Assembly (NCBI GenBank): GCA_023436585.1
Contig: JAEZIN010000018.1
Span: 129,520 to 193,519, forward strand
DNA from: Bacillota bacterium
GTDB taxonomy: Bacteria > Bacillota > Clostridia > Christensenellales > Aristaeellaceae
Direction of reading: 5' to 3'
Length of the DNA stretch: 64,000 bases
This document shows positions 55,523-64,000 of this stretch, piece by piece; position 1 is the first letter of the stretch; each line of letters starts with the position of its first letter. A program made the translations under genes and the position numbers. The notes under the pieces were generated by a model. The model was given only the letters and a program-made list of their open reading frames with translations. It made no database searches and was not told the DNA's origin.

Positions 55523-56260
55523 TTACTTGCGCCCGCCGAACCGCCGGTCCCGGCCCGCATAGGTACGGAGGGCTTCATGATAGTGACTTACAGTAAAATC
55601 GGGCCAGAGCACCTGGGGAAACAGGAATTCCGCGTAGGCGCACTGGTACAGCAGGAAATTGCTCAGCCGCATCTCCCCGCTGGTGCGGATCAAAAGGTCC
55701 ACATCGGGGAGCCCCTTTGTATAAAGCGCATCCTCCAGATCAGCCAGGGAAATGGCTTCCGGTGAAAGCGTGCCCGCCTTGACCTTTTCGCCAATAACTT
55801 TCACCGCATGAAGCAGTTCCGCCCGCCCGCCGTAGTTGAGGGCAATGTTCAGCCGGAGGCCGGTATTGCCCTTTGTGCGCTCCATGGCGTTTGTGACAGC
55901 TTCTCTTTGCGGCTGCGGCAGCCCCTGGACATCCCCCAGGATGCGGATGACCACATTCTTTGCATGAAGCTCATCGATTTCTGAGGAAAAGAACTCCAGC
56001 AAAAGCTGCATCAGCGCTGCCACTTCCTCCGGAGAGCGCGACCAGTTTTCCGTGGAGAAGGCGTAGATAGACAAAGCGGTGATGCCAAGGTCGCTGCTTT
56101 CCCGAATGACACCGCGAAGCGCTTCCACGCCGTTTCTATGACCCAGCGCAACCTTCACCTTGTGTTTTTTTGCCCAGCGGCCGTTGCCGTCCATGATGAT
56201 GGCCACATGGCGGGGCAATTGTTCCTTGATAAGCGGCGTTTGAACCAGTGGCAGCTTCAT
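55523..56260 (-). CDS. uppS: Undecaprenyl diphosphate synthase
   Basis: The 245-residue cis-prenyltransferase makes the C55 carrier for wall synthesis. Diagnostic motifs are HVAIIMDGNGRWAKK and LIRTSGEMRLSNFLLYQ. The ATG with GGGAG eight bases upstream is used. It links the MEP genes of the block (dxr, ispG, and ispDF elsewhere) to cell-wall lipid supply. Confidence 0.97.
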   Translation of the reverse strand: MKLPLVQTPLIKEQLPRHVAIIMDGNGRWAKKHKVKVALGHRNGVEALRGVIRESSDLGITALSIYAFSTENWSRSPEEVAALMQLLLEFFSSEIDELHAKNVVIRILGDVQGLPQPQREAVTNAMERTKGNTGLRLNIALNYGGRAELLHAVKVIGEKVKAGTLSPEAISLADLEDALYTKGLPDVDLLIRTSGEMRLSNFLLYQCAYAEFLFPQVLWPDFTVSHYHEALRTYAGRDRRFGGRK

Positions 56261-56339
56261 GCGGCATCTCCCTGTAAGGTATTCTCCGATAATAGACAAC
56301 ATGCGCGAAGCCGCGGCCCGCGCATGTATCCTTCTTTAA

Positions 56340-56543
56340 TCAAGCCTGGATCATGCCGTCCAGAAAGCGGGCGGCCACCAGAATACGGCCATCCTGCCTA
56401 AGGGCAACGACCCTTGGGCTTCCCTCCTGCTGGGGGGACTTGGGCGCACAGGTCCATTCAACCTGCTCGACCGAGATTCCCCGCTCGAGCAGTATTTTAA
56501 GAGCCGTGTTTAACTTAAGGCCCAATACATCCTCATGCATCAT
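56340..56543 (-). CDS. Small protein of unknown function between frr and uppS
   Basis: This 67-residue frame (MMHEDVLGLKLNTALKILLE, ending RILVAARFLDGMIQA) begins just past the frr stop codon. The LKLNTALKILLERGISV segment resembles one half of a PASTA-like or ribosome-associated small domain, but I cannot name a family. The start is uncertain: a TTG overlapping the frr stop is also possible. Coding bias and tight placement in the operon argue that it is real. Confidence 0.6.
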   Translation of the reverse strand: MMHEDVLGLKLNTALKILLERGISVEQVEWTCAPKSPQQEGSPRVVALRQDGRILVAARFLDGMIQA

Positions 56544-56545
56544 GG

Positions 56546-57103
56546 TCAAACAGCCATGATTTCCTTTTCTTTGTCGGCGCAGATCTTGTCCACGTCCTTG
56601 ATGGCGGCATCGGTTGCCTTTTGCAGCTCATCCTCCGCCTTGCGCTCCTCATCCTCGGTGATGACGCTGTCTTTTTTCATTTTCTTCAAATGTTCCATGG
56701 CGTCGCGGCGGATGGAACGCACGGCCACCTTGGCCTCTTCCGCGCCTTTGCGGGCCACCTTGGTCAATTCCTTGCGGCGCTCCTCGTTGAGCTCCGGCAC
56801 GGTCAGGCGGATAAGTTTGCCGTCATTGGTGGGGTTCAGCCCCAGATCGCTTTTCAGGATGGCCTTCTCCACCAGGGGGATGGCCTTCTGATCCCAAACG
56901 GATATGGTCAGCAGCCTGGGCTCGGGGGAAGCAATGTTGGCCATCTGGGTCAGCGGCGTCTCCGTGCCATAATAGTCCACTTTGATTCTGTCCAGGATCT
57001 GCGGATTGGCCCGCCCCGCCCGCAGAGAGACCATTTCCCGCTGGTACACGGCGGCCGTCTTTTTCATCTTTTCCTTGGCGGCGTCAATGACTTCCTTATA
57101 CAT
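56546..57103 (-). CDS. frr: Ribosome recycling factor
   Basis: The 185-residue protein splits post-termination ribosomes together with EF-G. The signature MVSLRAGRANPQILDRIKVD and the helical tail VRSIRRDAMEHLKKMKKD are intact. The ATG with GGAGGG seven bases upstream is used. It follows pyrH by about 115 bases. Confidence 0.97.
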   Translation of the reverse strand: MYKEVIDAAKEKMKKTAAVYQREMVSLRAGRANPQILDRIKVDYYGTETPLTQMANIASPEPRLLTISVWDQKAIPLVEKAILKSDLGLNPTNDGKLIRLTVPELNEERRKELTKVARKGAEEAKVAVRSIRRDAMEHLKKMKKDSVITEDEERKAEDELQKATDAAIKDVDKICADKEKEIMAV

Positions 57104-57219
57104 GGGATCACCCTCCATGCGAACATACTTGCTTTATCTATTGTAATCGGTTTGCGCGTATCTGGCAAGGGAAAATATGCATGTTGAACCAATTGCTCAT
57201 AGCACACGCGGAAATGTCG

Positions 57220-57933
57220 TTACGGATGCACGAATGTTCCCAGGTCGCCGCCCTCCAGCACCGCCAATATATTCTCCGGCTGAGAAAGCCCGAACAGGCG
57301 GACCATGGGCACATTGTTCTCCCGGCAAAGGGAGAAGGCGGCCGCATCCATCACCTTCAGGCCCATCTGCTGCGCCTTTTCATAGGTGATGTCATGGATG
57401 AGCTTCGCGTCCGGCACCTTTTTGGGATCGGCGTCATACACGCCGTCGATGTTCTTGGCCATCAGAACGGCGTCGGCCTTCAGCTCAATGCCCCGCAAGA
57501 CGACCGCCGTATCGGTGGAGAAGAAGGGGTTGCCCGTTCCGCAGGCAAAAAGCAGTACAGCCCCGGCCTCGAGCCTTTCCAGCGCCTGGGTGGTATTGTA
57601 CCCCTGAGCGAACCTGTGCATGTCCACCGCGGAAAAAACATGGGCGTTCACACCAATGCGCGTCAGGGCATCCTGCATGCACAGGCAATTGATGGCGGTG
57701 GCCAGCATGCCCATCTGGTCGGCAATCACCGGGTCCATCTGGGCGGTAGGGCCCTGGCGTCCGCGCCAGATGTTGCCGGCGCCGATAACAATGCCCACCT
57801 GAACGCCCATATCCTTGACCTTACGGATGACTTCGGCCACACGCGTAATATGATGATGGTCGAAAACGCCTTCTTCCCCGCCCAATGCCTCGCCGCTGAG
57901 CTTCAGCAGAATACGCTTGTAAACGGATGGCAT
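57220..57933 (-). CDS. pyrH: UMP kinase
   Basis: The 237-residue amino acid kinase-fold enzyme phosphorylates UMP. It opens with YKRILLKLSGEALGG and has IVIGAGNIWRGRQ and the ATP/UMP segment KNIDGVYDADPKK. It follows the tsf terminator, so it relies on read-through or on an unseen promoter in the 84-base gap. Confidence 0.97.
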   Translation of the reverse strand: MPSVYKRILLKLSGEALGGEEGVFDHHHITRVAEVIRKVKDMGVQVGIVIGAGNIWRGRQGPTAQMDPVIADQMGMLATAINCLCMQDALTRIGVNAHVFSAVDMHRFAQGYNTTQALERLEAGAVLLFACGTGNPFFSTDTAVVLRGIELKADAVLMAKNIDGVYDADPKKVPDAKLIHDITYEKAQQMGLKVMDAAAFSLCRENNVPMVRLFGLSQPENILAVLEGGDLGTFVHP

Positions 57934-57969
57934 ACCGTTTTTCCCCCTTGCAGTTTAAGTGTGCGCATG

Positions 57970-58008
57970 AAAAAGGGAACACACAAGCGGTTTCCTGCGC
58001 GTTCCCTT
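57970..58008 (-). terminator. Intrinsic terminator between tsf and pyrH
   Basis: On the minus strand AAGGGAACGCGC pairs with GTGTGTTCCCTT (two G-U pairs) around a 12-base loop and ends in TTTTT. It starts about 10 bases past the tsf stop codon and should cut down transcription into pyrH. Confidence 0.8.
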
Positions 58009-58017
58009 AGCGGTGCG

Positions 58018-58671
58018 TTACATTTTGCTGACCTGGGCGGCAATCTCCTGTGCGAAATTGTCTTCGCGCTTTTGAATGCCTTCGCCCCGCTCATACCTGG
58101 CAAAACGGCGGATGCTGATCTTTTCGCCGATGGCCACGGTGGCGTCGCTCACCAGATCCTTGATGGTCTTGTCGGGATCTTTCACGAAGGGCTGCTCCAT
58201 AAGGCAGACTTCCTTGAAATACTTCTCGATGCGGCCTTCCACCATACGGTCAACGATCTTCTCGGGCTTGCCCTCGTTGAGCGCCTGGGCGCGGAAGATT
58301 TCCTTTTCCTTGTTCAGGGCATCCATAGGAACTTCTTCCTTGTTCACGTACAGGGGGTTGGCAGCGGCGATGTGCATCGCCACGTCGTGGCAGAAGGTCT
58401 TGAACTGATCGGTCTTGGCGACGAAGTCAGTCTCGCAGTTGACTTCCACCAGAACGCCGATCTTGCCGCCCATATGGATATAGGATTCCACCATGCCTTC
58501 GGCGGCAATGCGGCCGGCCTTCTTGGCAGCGGCAGCCAGGCCCTTTTCCCGAAGATAGGCGATGGCCTTTTCCATATCGCCGTCGCATTCCACCAATGCC
58601 TTTTTGCAGTCCATCATGCCGGCGCCGGTGCGCTCACGCAAATCCTTGACCAATGCGGACGTTACTTCCAT
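58018..58671 (-). CDS. tsf: Elongation factor Ts
   Basis: The 217-residue GDP-exchange factor for EF-Tu has the marker VKDLRERTGAGMMDCKKAL at the start and EVNCETDFVAK in the middle. It is the short form found in many Firmicutes. The ATG follows GAGGAGG. It forms a unit with rpsB and ends at a terminator. Confidence 0.97.
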   Translation of the reverse strand: MEVTSALVKDLRERTGAGMMDCKKALVECDGDMEKAIAYLREKGLAAAAKKAGRIAAEGMVESYIHMGGKIGVLVEVNCETDFVAKTDQFKTFCHDVAMHIAAANPLYVNKEEVPMDALNKEKEIFRAQALNEGKPEKIVDRMVEGRIEKYFKEVCLMEQPFVKDPDKTIKDLVSDATVAIGEKISIRRFARYERGEGIQKREDNFAQEIAAQVSKM

Positions 58672-58723
58672 GGGTATATCCTCCTCACACATCCGGCGGG
58701 GTTCCCGCCAAATGACCGAATTT

Positions 58724-59464
58724 TCAGACTTCCATTGCCTCTTCCTGAGCGGGGGCTTCTTCGGCTTCGCTGTCCATCTGCACGCCCTGCTTGCCCTCCA
58801 GCACGGCGTCGGCCAGCTTGCCGGCAATGAGCTTCACGGCGCGGATGGCGTCGTCGTTGCCGGGGATCACATAATCGATCTCATCGGGATCGCAGTTGGT
58901 GTCCACGATGCCTACGATGGGAATGTTCAGGATACGGGCTTCGGTGACGGCGATGTGCTCCTTGCGGGGGTCCACAACGAACAGGGCGCCGGGAAGCTTT
59001 TTCATTTCGCGGATGCCGCCCAGGTTGACTTCCAGCTTCTCACGCTCGTGCTGCAGCTGGATAACTTCCTTCTTGGGCAGGAGGTTGAATTGGCCGGTCT
59101 GCTCCATGCGGTCGATAGTGTTGAGCCGCTCCACGCGGGTTCTTATGGTGCGGAAGTTGGTGAGCATGCCGCCCAGCCAACGGTTGTTGACATAGTACAT
59201 GTTGCAGCGCTTGGCTTCGGACTCGATGCTCTCCTGGGCCTGCTTCTTGGTGCCGACGAACAGGATGCTCTTGCCTTCCATGGCCACATCGCGGACGAAA
59301 GCATAAGCTTCATCGATCTTGCGGACGGTCTTTTGCAGGTCAATGATGTAGATGCCGTTGCGCTCGGTGAAGATATAGGGGGCCATTTTGGGGTTCCAGC
59401 GCCGGGTCTGATGGCCAAAGTGAACACCGGCCTCCAGCAGCTGCTTCATGGAAATGACTGCCAT
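58724..59464 (-). CDS. rpsB: 30S ribosomal protein S2
   Basis: The 246-residue protein shows the S2 signatures MKQLLEAGVHFGHQTRRWNP and NNRWLGGMLTNFRTI, and PIVGIVDTNCDPDEIDYVIPG near the end, with an acidic tail. AGGAGG precedes the ATG. It is first in the rpsB-tsf unit, with a promoter about 100 bases upstream. Confidence 0.98.
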   Translation of the reverse strand: MAVISMKQLLEAGVHFGHQTRRWNPKMAPYIFTERNGIYIIDLQKTVRKIDEAYAFVRDVAMEGKSILFVGTKKQAQESIESEAKRCNMYYVNNRWLGGMLTNFRTIRTRVERLNTIDRMEQTGQFNLLPKKEVIQLQHEREKLEVNLGGIREMKKLPGALFVVDPRKEHIAVTEARILNIPIVGIVDTNCDPDEIDYVIPGNDDAIRAVKLIAGKLADAVLEGKQGVQMDSEAEEAPAQEEAMEV

Positions 59465-59562
59465 TTAGGTTTCCTCCTTGTTTTTTCCACCCCTTGCGTC
59501 ATATCCGTCAGCCACCATTTCTGGCACAAGCGACGAATCGGCAAAGGTGCGTTATCCGTCCT

Positions 59563-59591
59563 ATAATAGCATATTTCACACTGGCTGGCAA
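59563..59591 (-). promoter_or_regulatory. Sigma-A promoter of rpsB-tsf
   Basis: On the minus strand TTGCCA, 17 bases and TATTAT precede rpsB by about 100 bases. The roughly 90-base leader could host autogenous control by S2, but no known leader motif was identified by eye. Confidence 0.65.
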
Positions 59592-59608
59592 GCTGATTTT
59601 TCCATGTT

Positions 59609-60319
59609 CTAAGGGTTTTTTTGAATCTGCCCGACCCCATTTGCCTGCGGTGGCACAAATCCCAAAAGCTCGGATACGGTGACCAGCTCATATCCCCGTT
59701 CCAAAAGGACAGGGATGGCCTTGCGCAATCCTTCCACATCCTTTTTATTGCTGTGGTACAAAAGGATGTCGCCGTTCTGAACCTTTTTGAGCATCACTTC
59801 CGGATCGGTTTCGCTAATGCTCCACATGATAATGTTGGGGTAATCGTACTCCTCCAGCCATTTGACCGTGCGCCTGTCCTCATCTAGAATGTGTCCGAAG
59901 GGCGGGCGGAACAGCGTCGGCGTATACTCGTACCCAAGCACGCCTTCCAGCCTGTTTTCCATGCCGTGCAGCTCGTGCATCACCGCGCTCCTGTTTGTTT
60001 TTTTCGTCAGCGTCGCGTGGTTGTTGGTATGGTTTCCAATCTCATGGCCATCCGAGACCATGCGCTGCCAATCCTCCGCTTCGGACTCATCCAGGCATTT
60101 CCCCACAGGGAAAAAGGTCATACGGAATTGGTACAGTTCGCAAAGGTCCAGCATTTCCTTCACGTACTGCTGCTTCCAGCAGTCGTCCATAGTGATGGCA
60201 ATCCGCTTCTTTTCCCTGTCCCCGTGATAATAGAGCCTGGGATACGAGAGCGCTGGCACGGCCTGCAGCATGAGCGCCAGCAATGTGAAGCATACGGCAA
60301 ACCTAATACCTTTTTTCAT
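59609..60319 (-). CDS. Secreted polysaccharide deacetylase (NodB domain)
   Basis: The 236-residue protein has an N-terminal signal/anchor (GIRFAVCFTLLALMLQAVPA) and a NodB deacetylase domain. Its motif 1 is ITMDDCW (Asp45/Asp46, a variant of TFDDG). The metal pair HTNNH is at 97-101, and motif 3 is LFRPPFGH. Such enzymes remove acetyl groups from peptidoglycan or other glycans outside the cell; several sporulation proteins (PdaA/PdaB) belong here. The ATG has GGAG seven bases upstream; the longer frame reads into the rnpB terminator region. Confidence 0.87.
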   Translation of the reverse strand: MKKGIRFAVCFTLLALMLQAVPALSYPRLYYHGDREKKRIAITMDDCWKQQYVKEMLDLCELYQFRMTFFPVGKCLDESEAEDWQRMVSDGHEIGNHTNNHATLTKKTNRSAVMHELHGMENRLEGVLGYEYTPTLFRPPFGHILDEDRRTVKWLEEYDYPNIIMWSISETDPEVMLKKVQNGDILLYHSNKKDVEGLRKAIPVLLERGYELVTVSELLGFVPPQANGVGQIQKNP

Positions 60320-60407
60320 AAGGAAGCTCCATTCCGATCCTGCCGCGAAAGGCATGCTTTCGTTGTGACATCTTGCGTTTCCATCTATTTCCATCTCGTG
60401 AATGTGC

Positions 60408-60445
60408 AAAAAGGCCGGCCATCTGGAGTGTCCCCTATGGCCGGC
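60408..60445 (-). terminator. Intrinsic terminator of rnpB
   Basis: On the minus strand GCCGGCCAT and ATGGCCGGC form a 9-bp stem, followed by CTTTTTGC, about 10 bases after the RNase P RNA 3' end. Confidence 0.8.
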
Positions 60446-60454
60446 ATGTAGTAG

Positions 60455-60797
60455 AATGCGAGCGTGGCCTGTAAGCCGAGTTCTGTCGTGGACGGTCATC
60501 TATCCAGGCCTGCAGTTGCCAGCAGGCTCAAGCGATTACCCGGGAGCATGACGGGCCGCCATATGCGCTCCCCTTTCAATCTTGCACCAGGTGGGGTTTA
60601 CATCGCGGACAAGTCGCCAAGCCGCGGGTGAGCTCTTACCTCGCCTTTCCACCCTTACCGCACTTTCGCGCGGCGGTATATCTCTGTTGCACTTTCCTTG
60701 GAGTCGCCTCCACCGGCCGTTAGCCGGCACCCTGCCCTATGGTGCTCGGACTTTCCTCATGCCAAAGGCATGCGGCCGCCCAGCCACCTCGCATCGC
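60455..60797 (-). ncRNA. rnpB: RNase P RNA, bacterial class A
   Basis: This is the catalytic RNA that trims tRNA 5' leaders. On the minus strand the conserved GAGGAAAGUCC lies at 60758-60748. The 3' conserved block ACAGAACUCGGCUUACAGGCC lies at 60486-60466. The two ends pair as helix P1 (AUGCGAG/CUCGCAU and GUGGC/GCCAC). The length of about 343 bases suits class A. Boundaries are set by P1 and are accurate to a few bases. Confidence 0.95.
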
Positions 60798-60959
60798 TCC
60801 AGCAAGAATAGCATGGCCCCGCATCCTTTGTCAATGGATATTCCTGCATAAAGCAGGGATTTTCGGCGATTGTGTTGTATATATGTACGTACGAAAGCGT
60901 ATATATGGATTGGGGACTTCATACGATTTTCCCATCACCCATGGAAAGGATGGCCGCCC

Positions 60960-61964
60960 ATGACACCACGGGAAATACAGGAGCTGGAAGAGCAGGAACG
61001 GTTAAGCCCGCTGGCCATGTTAAGCGTCCGGTCCAAAGGCAGGGAGATACCCCTGGAGCCCTGTCCCCTGCGCACTGTGTTCCAAAGAGACCGGGACAGG
61101 ATCATCCATTGCAAGAGCTTTCGCCGCCTGAAATTCAAGACGCAGGTGTTTTTATCCCCCGAAGGCGATCATTACCGCACGCGGCTTACGCATACGCTGG
61201 AAGTAGCCCAGGTGGCAAGGACGCTGGCCAGGGCTTTAAGGCTTAACGAAGACCTGACCGAAGCCATCGCCCTGGGGCACGATCTGGGGCATACCCCTTT
61301 TGGCCATATTGGGGAAAGGTCGCTGGACGCGCTTTTGCCTGAAGGCTTCCGCCACAATGAGCAAAGCCTGCGGGTGGTGGAAAAGCTGGAAAACGAGGGC
61401 AAGGGACTGAACCTCACCTATGAGGTGCGAAACGGCATCCTCTGCCACAGCGGCAAGGAAGAACCGCAAACCCTGGAAGGGTACTGTGTAAGCCGGGCCG
61501 ACCGCATCGCCTATATCAACCACGACATCGACGACGCGCTTCGGGCCGGTATACTGAAGGAAAGCAATCTGCCCGGGGACTGCTTGCAGGTGCTGGGCCA
61601 GACCCATGGGCAGCGCATTCACACCATGATCCTGGATATCGTGGAGAACAGCATGGGCAAAAACCATGTGCTGATGAGCAGGCCTGTTCTGGAAGCCACC
61701 AATGCATTGCGCGCCTTCCTTTTTGAAAAGGTATACAGGGAAGGCTGGCGGGAGGCCGAGGAATCGCGGTGCGACCACGTGATCCGCACGCTGTACGGAT
61801 ATTATATGGACCGTCCAGGGGAAATGCCCGCGGAATATGTGGCTATCGGCGCAAAAGAGGGCACCTGGCGCGGCGTGGCGGATTTCCTGGCCAGCATGAC
61901 CGACAGGTACGCCATCCGCTTGTATGTGAAACTTTTCGTCCCTTCCGGTTTCCCCGCACCATGA
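60960..61964 (+). CDS. dgt: Deoxyguanosinetriphosphate triphosphohydrolase-like protein
   Basis: The 334-residue HD-domain protein has the metal motif from His78 (RLTHTLEVAQVA) and GHDLGHTPFGH (His107-Asp108). The family hydrolyses dNTPs or acts on phosphorylated nucleosides. The ATG with AAGGA upstream trims an N-terminal extension. It precedes dnaG and rpoD, a standard Clostridia order. Confidence 0.93.
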   Translation: MTPREIQELEEQERLSPLAMLSVRSKGREIPLEPCPLRTVFQRDRDRIIHCKSFRRLKFKTQVFLSPEGDHYRTRLTHTLEVAQVARTLARALRLNEDLTEAIALGHDLGHTPFGHIGERSLDALLPEGFRHNEQSLRVVEKLENEGKGLNLTYEVRNGILCHSGKEEPQTLEGYCVSRADRIAYINHDIDDALRAGILKESNLPGDCLQVLGQTHGQRIHTMILDIVENSMGKNHVLMSRPVLEATNALRAFLFEKVYREGWREAEESRCDHVIRTLYGYYMDRPGEMPAEYVAIGAKEGTWRGVADFLASMTDRYAIRLYVKLFVPSGFPAP

Positions 61965-62064
61965 TGGGAATTGCCGGAAACAGGCGAAGGAACGCCGAAT
62001 TTGTTGAAAAATGTGCAGGAAATGACGCTTTAGCGGCGAATGAAGGATAGCAGGTGAGCAATGC

Positions 62065-63807
62065 ATGGCAGGACGGTTCCCACCCGCATGGTTGGACGAG
62101 CTTCGGGCCCGGGCCGACATCGTGCAAGTGGTGTCCACCTACTTGCCGCTGAAAAAGAACGGGCATAGATATTGGGGTCTGTGCCCGTTTCATAACGAAA
62201 AGACGGCCTCCTTTTCCGTGGACAGCCAGCGGCAGATGTATTACTGCTTCGGCTGCAAGGCAGGGGGCAGCGTGATCCAGTTTGTGATGGACATGGAGCA
62301 CATGGACTTTTCGGAAGCGGTGATCCACCTGGCCGATAGGCTGCATATGACCCCGCCCGAGGTGAAAGAGGACGAGGCGTATCAAGCGGCAAGGACGCTG
62401 AAGGAAAGGCTCGTAAGCGCAAACCGCGCTGCGGCCCAATATTATCACCAGCGCCTTTTCTCCCCGCAAGGGGAGCCTGTCCTGGCCTATTTGAAGGGCC
62501 GCGGACTGGACGACGGCGTAATCCGCAAGTTCGGCCTGGGCGCCGCCACCGGTGCCCGATCCGAGCTGACGGACCATCTCCTCACCCTGGGCTATACCGT
62601 GGAGGAGGCACAAAAGGCCGGGCTGACCATCCTTCGGGAAGGCAAGACAGTCGATATGTTCCGCAGCCGGGCCATTTTCCCCATCATCGACCTGTACGGG
62701 CAGGTGCTGGGGTTCGGCGGCCGGGCCATGGGAGACATAAAGCCCAAGTATCTCAACACGCAGGATACCCCGGCCTTCAACAAAAGGCTGGGCGTATACG
62801 CCGCCAACCTGCTGCGCAAGGTGCGCAACCTGCAAAGGATCATCCTGGTGGAAGGGTATATGGATGTGGTAGCGCTGTCGCAATTCGGCGTGGAGGGCGT
62901 CGTGGCTACGCTGGGCACATCCTTAACCCAGGAGCAGGCGCGGCTTTTGAAGCGCTTTGCCCCACAGGTATGGGTCTCCTATGACGGGGACAGCGCCGGC
63001 CAGCACGCAAGCTTGCGTGCACTGGACATATTCGAGGCGGAAAACATACCCGCAAGGGTCCTGGCATTCCCGGACAACCTGGACCCGGACGAGTTCATCC
63101 GCCGGGATGGCCTGGACGCGTTCAACAGCCTGACCCCCATGAGCCCCGCGGAATACCGCATGGCCCGCAAGGCGGAAGAATTCGACCTGTCCACCCAGGA
63201 TGGGCGTACGGAATACGCCAAGGCCTGCGCCGATATACTTCGCCGCGTTACCCAGCCGGTGGAACTGGAAAACCATTTGCAGCAGCTTGTTTTGCAGACA
63301 GGCTTCCCCAAAGAGGTGCTTCAGGCCCAGATTGGTATTTCCCTGCCGTCCATAAAGAATAGCACTTCCACTCAAAGGGAAAGATTATCCACAAGGGCGG
63401 AAGAAAGACCCGACAGGGCGGAGCAATCGCTTTTGTCTCTGCTGGCCACAGGAAGGCTGCCCAAGGGCACCATCACCCCTGAGGAATTCAAGGACCCATT
63501 CATGAAGCAATTATGCCAGGGGCTGGTAGAAGGCTCGACGCCCGCGGAGCTTATGGAATCGCAGGCGGACGAAAAGTACCGGAGCCTGGCCGCCGAAATT
63601 TTCGCAACGCCTGTGGAAGGCGAGCCGGACACGCTGATGCGCATGGCAGAGGACTGTCTGGACAAGCTGCGAAGGCAGCGCATTGAAGCAAAGCTTACCG
63701 AACTGAAGAACCAGATTCCTGTCCTGAAGGGCAAGGAAAAAGAAGCTGCCCTTGCGGAAACGCTTGCGCTGATGCAGCGACTGAACCAACTCAAACCAGG
63801 CAGATAA
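62065..63807 (+). CDS. dnaG: DNA primase
   Basis: The 580-residue primase has the N-terminal zinc motif Cys40-His43-Cys61-Cys64 and a TOPRIM catalytic core (ILVEGYMDVVALSQFGVEGV, SYDGDSAGQHASL). A C-terminal helicase-binding region completes it. It makes RNA primers at the replication fork. It lies about 100 bases after dgt, and rpoD follows 90 bases later with no terminator seen, so all three probably share a transcript. Confidence 0.97.
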   Translation: MAGRFPPAWLDELRARADIVQVVSTYLPLKKNGHRYWGLCPFHNEKTASFSVDSQRQMYYCFGCKAGGSVIQFVMDMEHMDFSEAVIHLADRLHMTPPEVKEDEAYQAARTLKERLVSANRAAAQYYHQRLFSPQGEPVLAYLKGRGLDDGVIRKFGLGAATGARSELTDHLLTLGYTVEEAQKAGLTILREGKTVDMFRSRAIFPIIDLYGQVLGFGGRAMGDIKPKYLNTQDTPAFNKRLGVYAANLLRKVRNLQRIILVEGYMDVVALSQFGVEGVVATLGTSLTQEQARLLKRFAPQVWVSYDGDSAGQHASLRALDIFEAENIPARVLAFPDNLDPDEFIRRDGLDAFNSLTPMSPAEYRMARKAEEFDLSTQDGRTEYAKACADILRRVTQPVELENHLQQLVLQTGFPKEVLQAQIGISLPSIKNSTSTQRERLSTRAEERPDRAEQSLLSLLATGRLPKGTITPEEFKDPFMKQLCQGLVEGSTPAELMESQADEKYRSLAAEIFATPVEGEPDTLMRMAEDCLDKLRRQRIEAKLTELKNQIPVLKGKEKEAALAETLALMQRLNQLKPGR

Positions 63808-63896
63808 AAAACCAAGGCCGCTGTCACGCGTTAAGGTTCTGCCGCTTCCGGATCGTCCGGGCCTTCCACCTCCGGTGGAGAAAAGGAGTGATTTTG

Positions 63897-64000
63897 TTGA
63901 GCATGACGCCCGATGCACGTCAAGCCAAACTCAACGACCTGTATGAGCAGGGAAAAACCAAAGGGACCATGACGTACAAGGACATCATGAACCAGTTGGT
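63897..64000 (+). CDS. rpoD: RNA polymerase sigma factor RpoD (5' part, cut by window edge)
   Basis: The frame starts at a TTG with AAGGAG eight bases upstream and runs off the right edge after about 34 codons. The visible N-terminus (RQAKLNDLYEQGKTKGTMTY then KDIMNQL) matches sigma-70 region 1.1 of the housekeeping factor. Its place after dnaG is the classic macromolecular synthesis operon order. An in-frame ATG two codons later is the alternative start. Confidence 0.88.
   Translation, partial: MSMTPDARQAKLNDLYEQGKTKGTMTYKDIMNQL

Overview
The window looks like a chromosomal segment of an endospore-forming member of the Clostridia (Bacillota). The evidence is the presence of spoVB and spoVT homologues, PolC-type DNA polymerase III, RNase Y, a long-form HPF, a tryptophan T-box leader, and Clostridia-style gene orders (rimO-pgsA-cinA-recA-rny; spoVT-spoVB-mazG-hup-S4; rpsB-tsf-pyrH-frr-uppS-cdsA-dxr-rseP-ispG-polC; dgt-dnaG-rpoD). 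Base composition is rather GC-rich for the group. The order or family cannot be fixed from the sequence alone. No CRISPR array, tRNA, rRNA, prophage or transposase gene was seen.

Layout. (1) 1-26.4 kb is accessory and metabolic. It holds a nitroreductase-like protein (cut by the window edge), a serine hydrolase, a MalT-like regulator, a CPBP protease group and a fucI-type isomerase operon (fucI, a GpsA-like dehydrogenase, a second fucose-isomerase-like protein). It continues with a secreted SH3-repeat protein, a stand-alone trpB2 under a Trp T-box, an oxidoreductase/isomerase pair divergent from an AraC regulator, a frameshifted membrane-protein gene and a GNAT gene. It ends with a carbohydrate import locus (YesM/YesN two-component system, binding protein, two permeases, cytoplasmic GH5 glycosidase). 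(2) 26.5-34 kb carries rimO-pgsA-cinA-recA, a secreted SH3 protein, a promoter-led noncoding interval, and rny. (3) 34-41.5 kb holds a GNAT gene, fused ispDF, an S4 protein, hup, mazG/yabN, spoVB, spoVT and hpf. (4) 41.6-45.9 kb carries an MBL hydrolase, comEC and holA. (5) 46-60.3 kb is a long minus-strand block: an AT-rich orphan, polC, ispG, rseP, dxr, cdsA, uppS, a small ORF, frr, pyrH, tsf, rpsB and a polysaccharide deacetylase. (6) 60.4-64 kb holds the RNase P RNA, dgt, dnaG and the start of rpoD.

How the parts work together. The ABC/GH5 locus fits sensing (YesM/YesN), import and intracellular hydrolysis of an oligosaccharide; the importer ATPase is not in the window and is presumably shared. 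ispDF, dxr, ispG and uppS cover much of the MEP-to-undecaprenyl route, with cdsA and pgsA adding phospholipid synthesis. Housekeeping genes dominate. I did not find a clear new defence or mobile system. The less ordinary signals are the structured element inside the cdsA-dxr interval, the promoter-led noncoding region before rny, the T-box-controlled lone trpB2, the unusual fucI-like operon, a sigma-H-type promoter before hpf, and several palindromic repeats.
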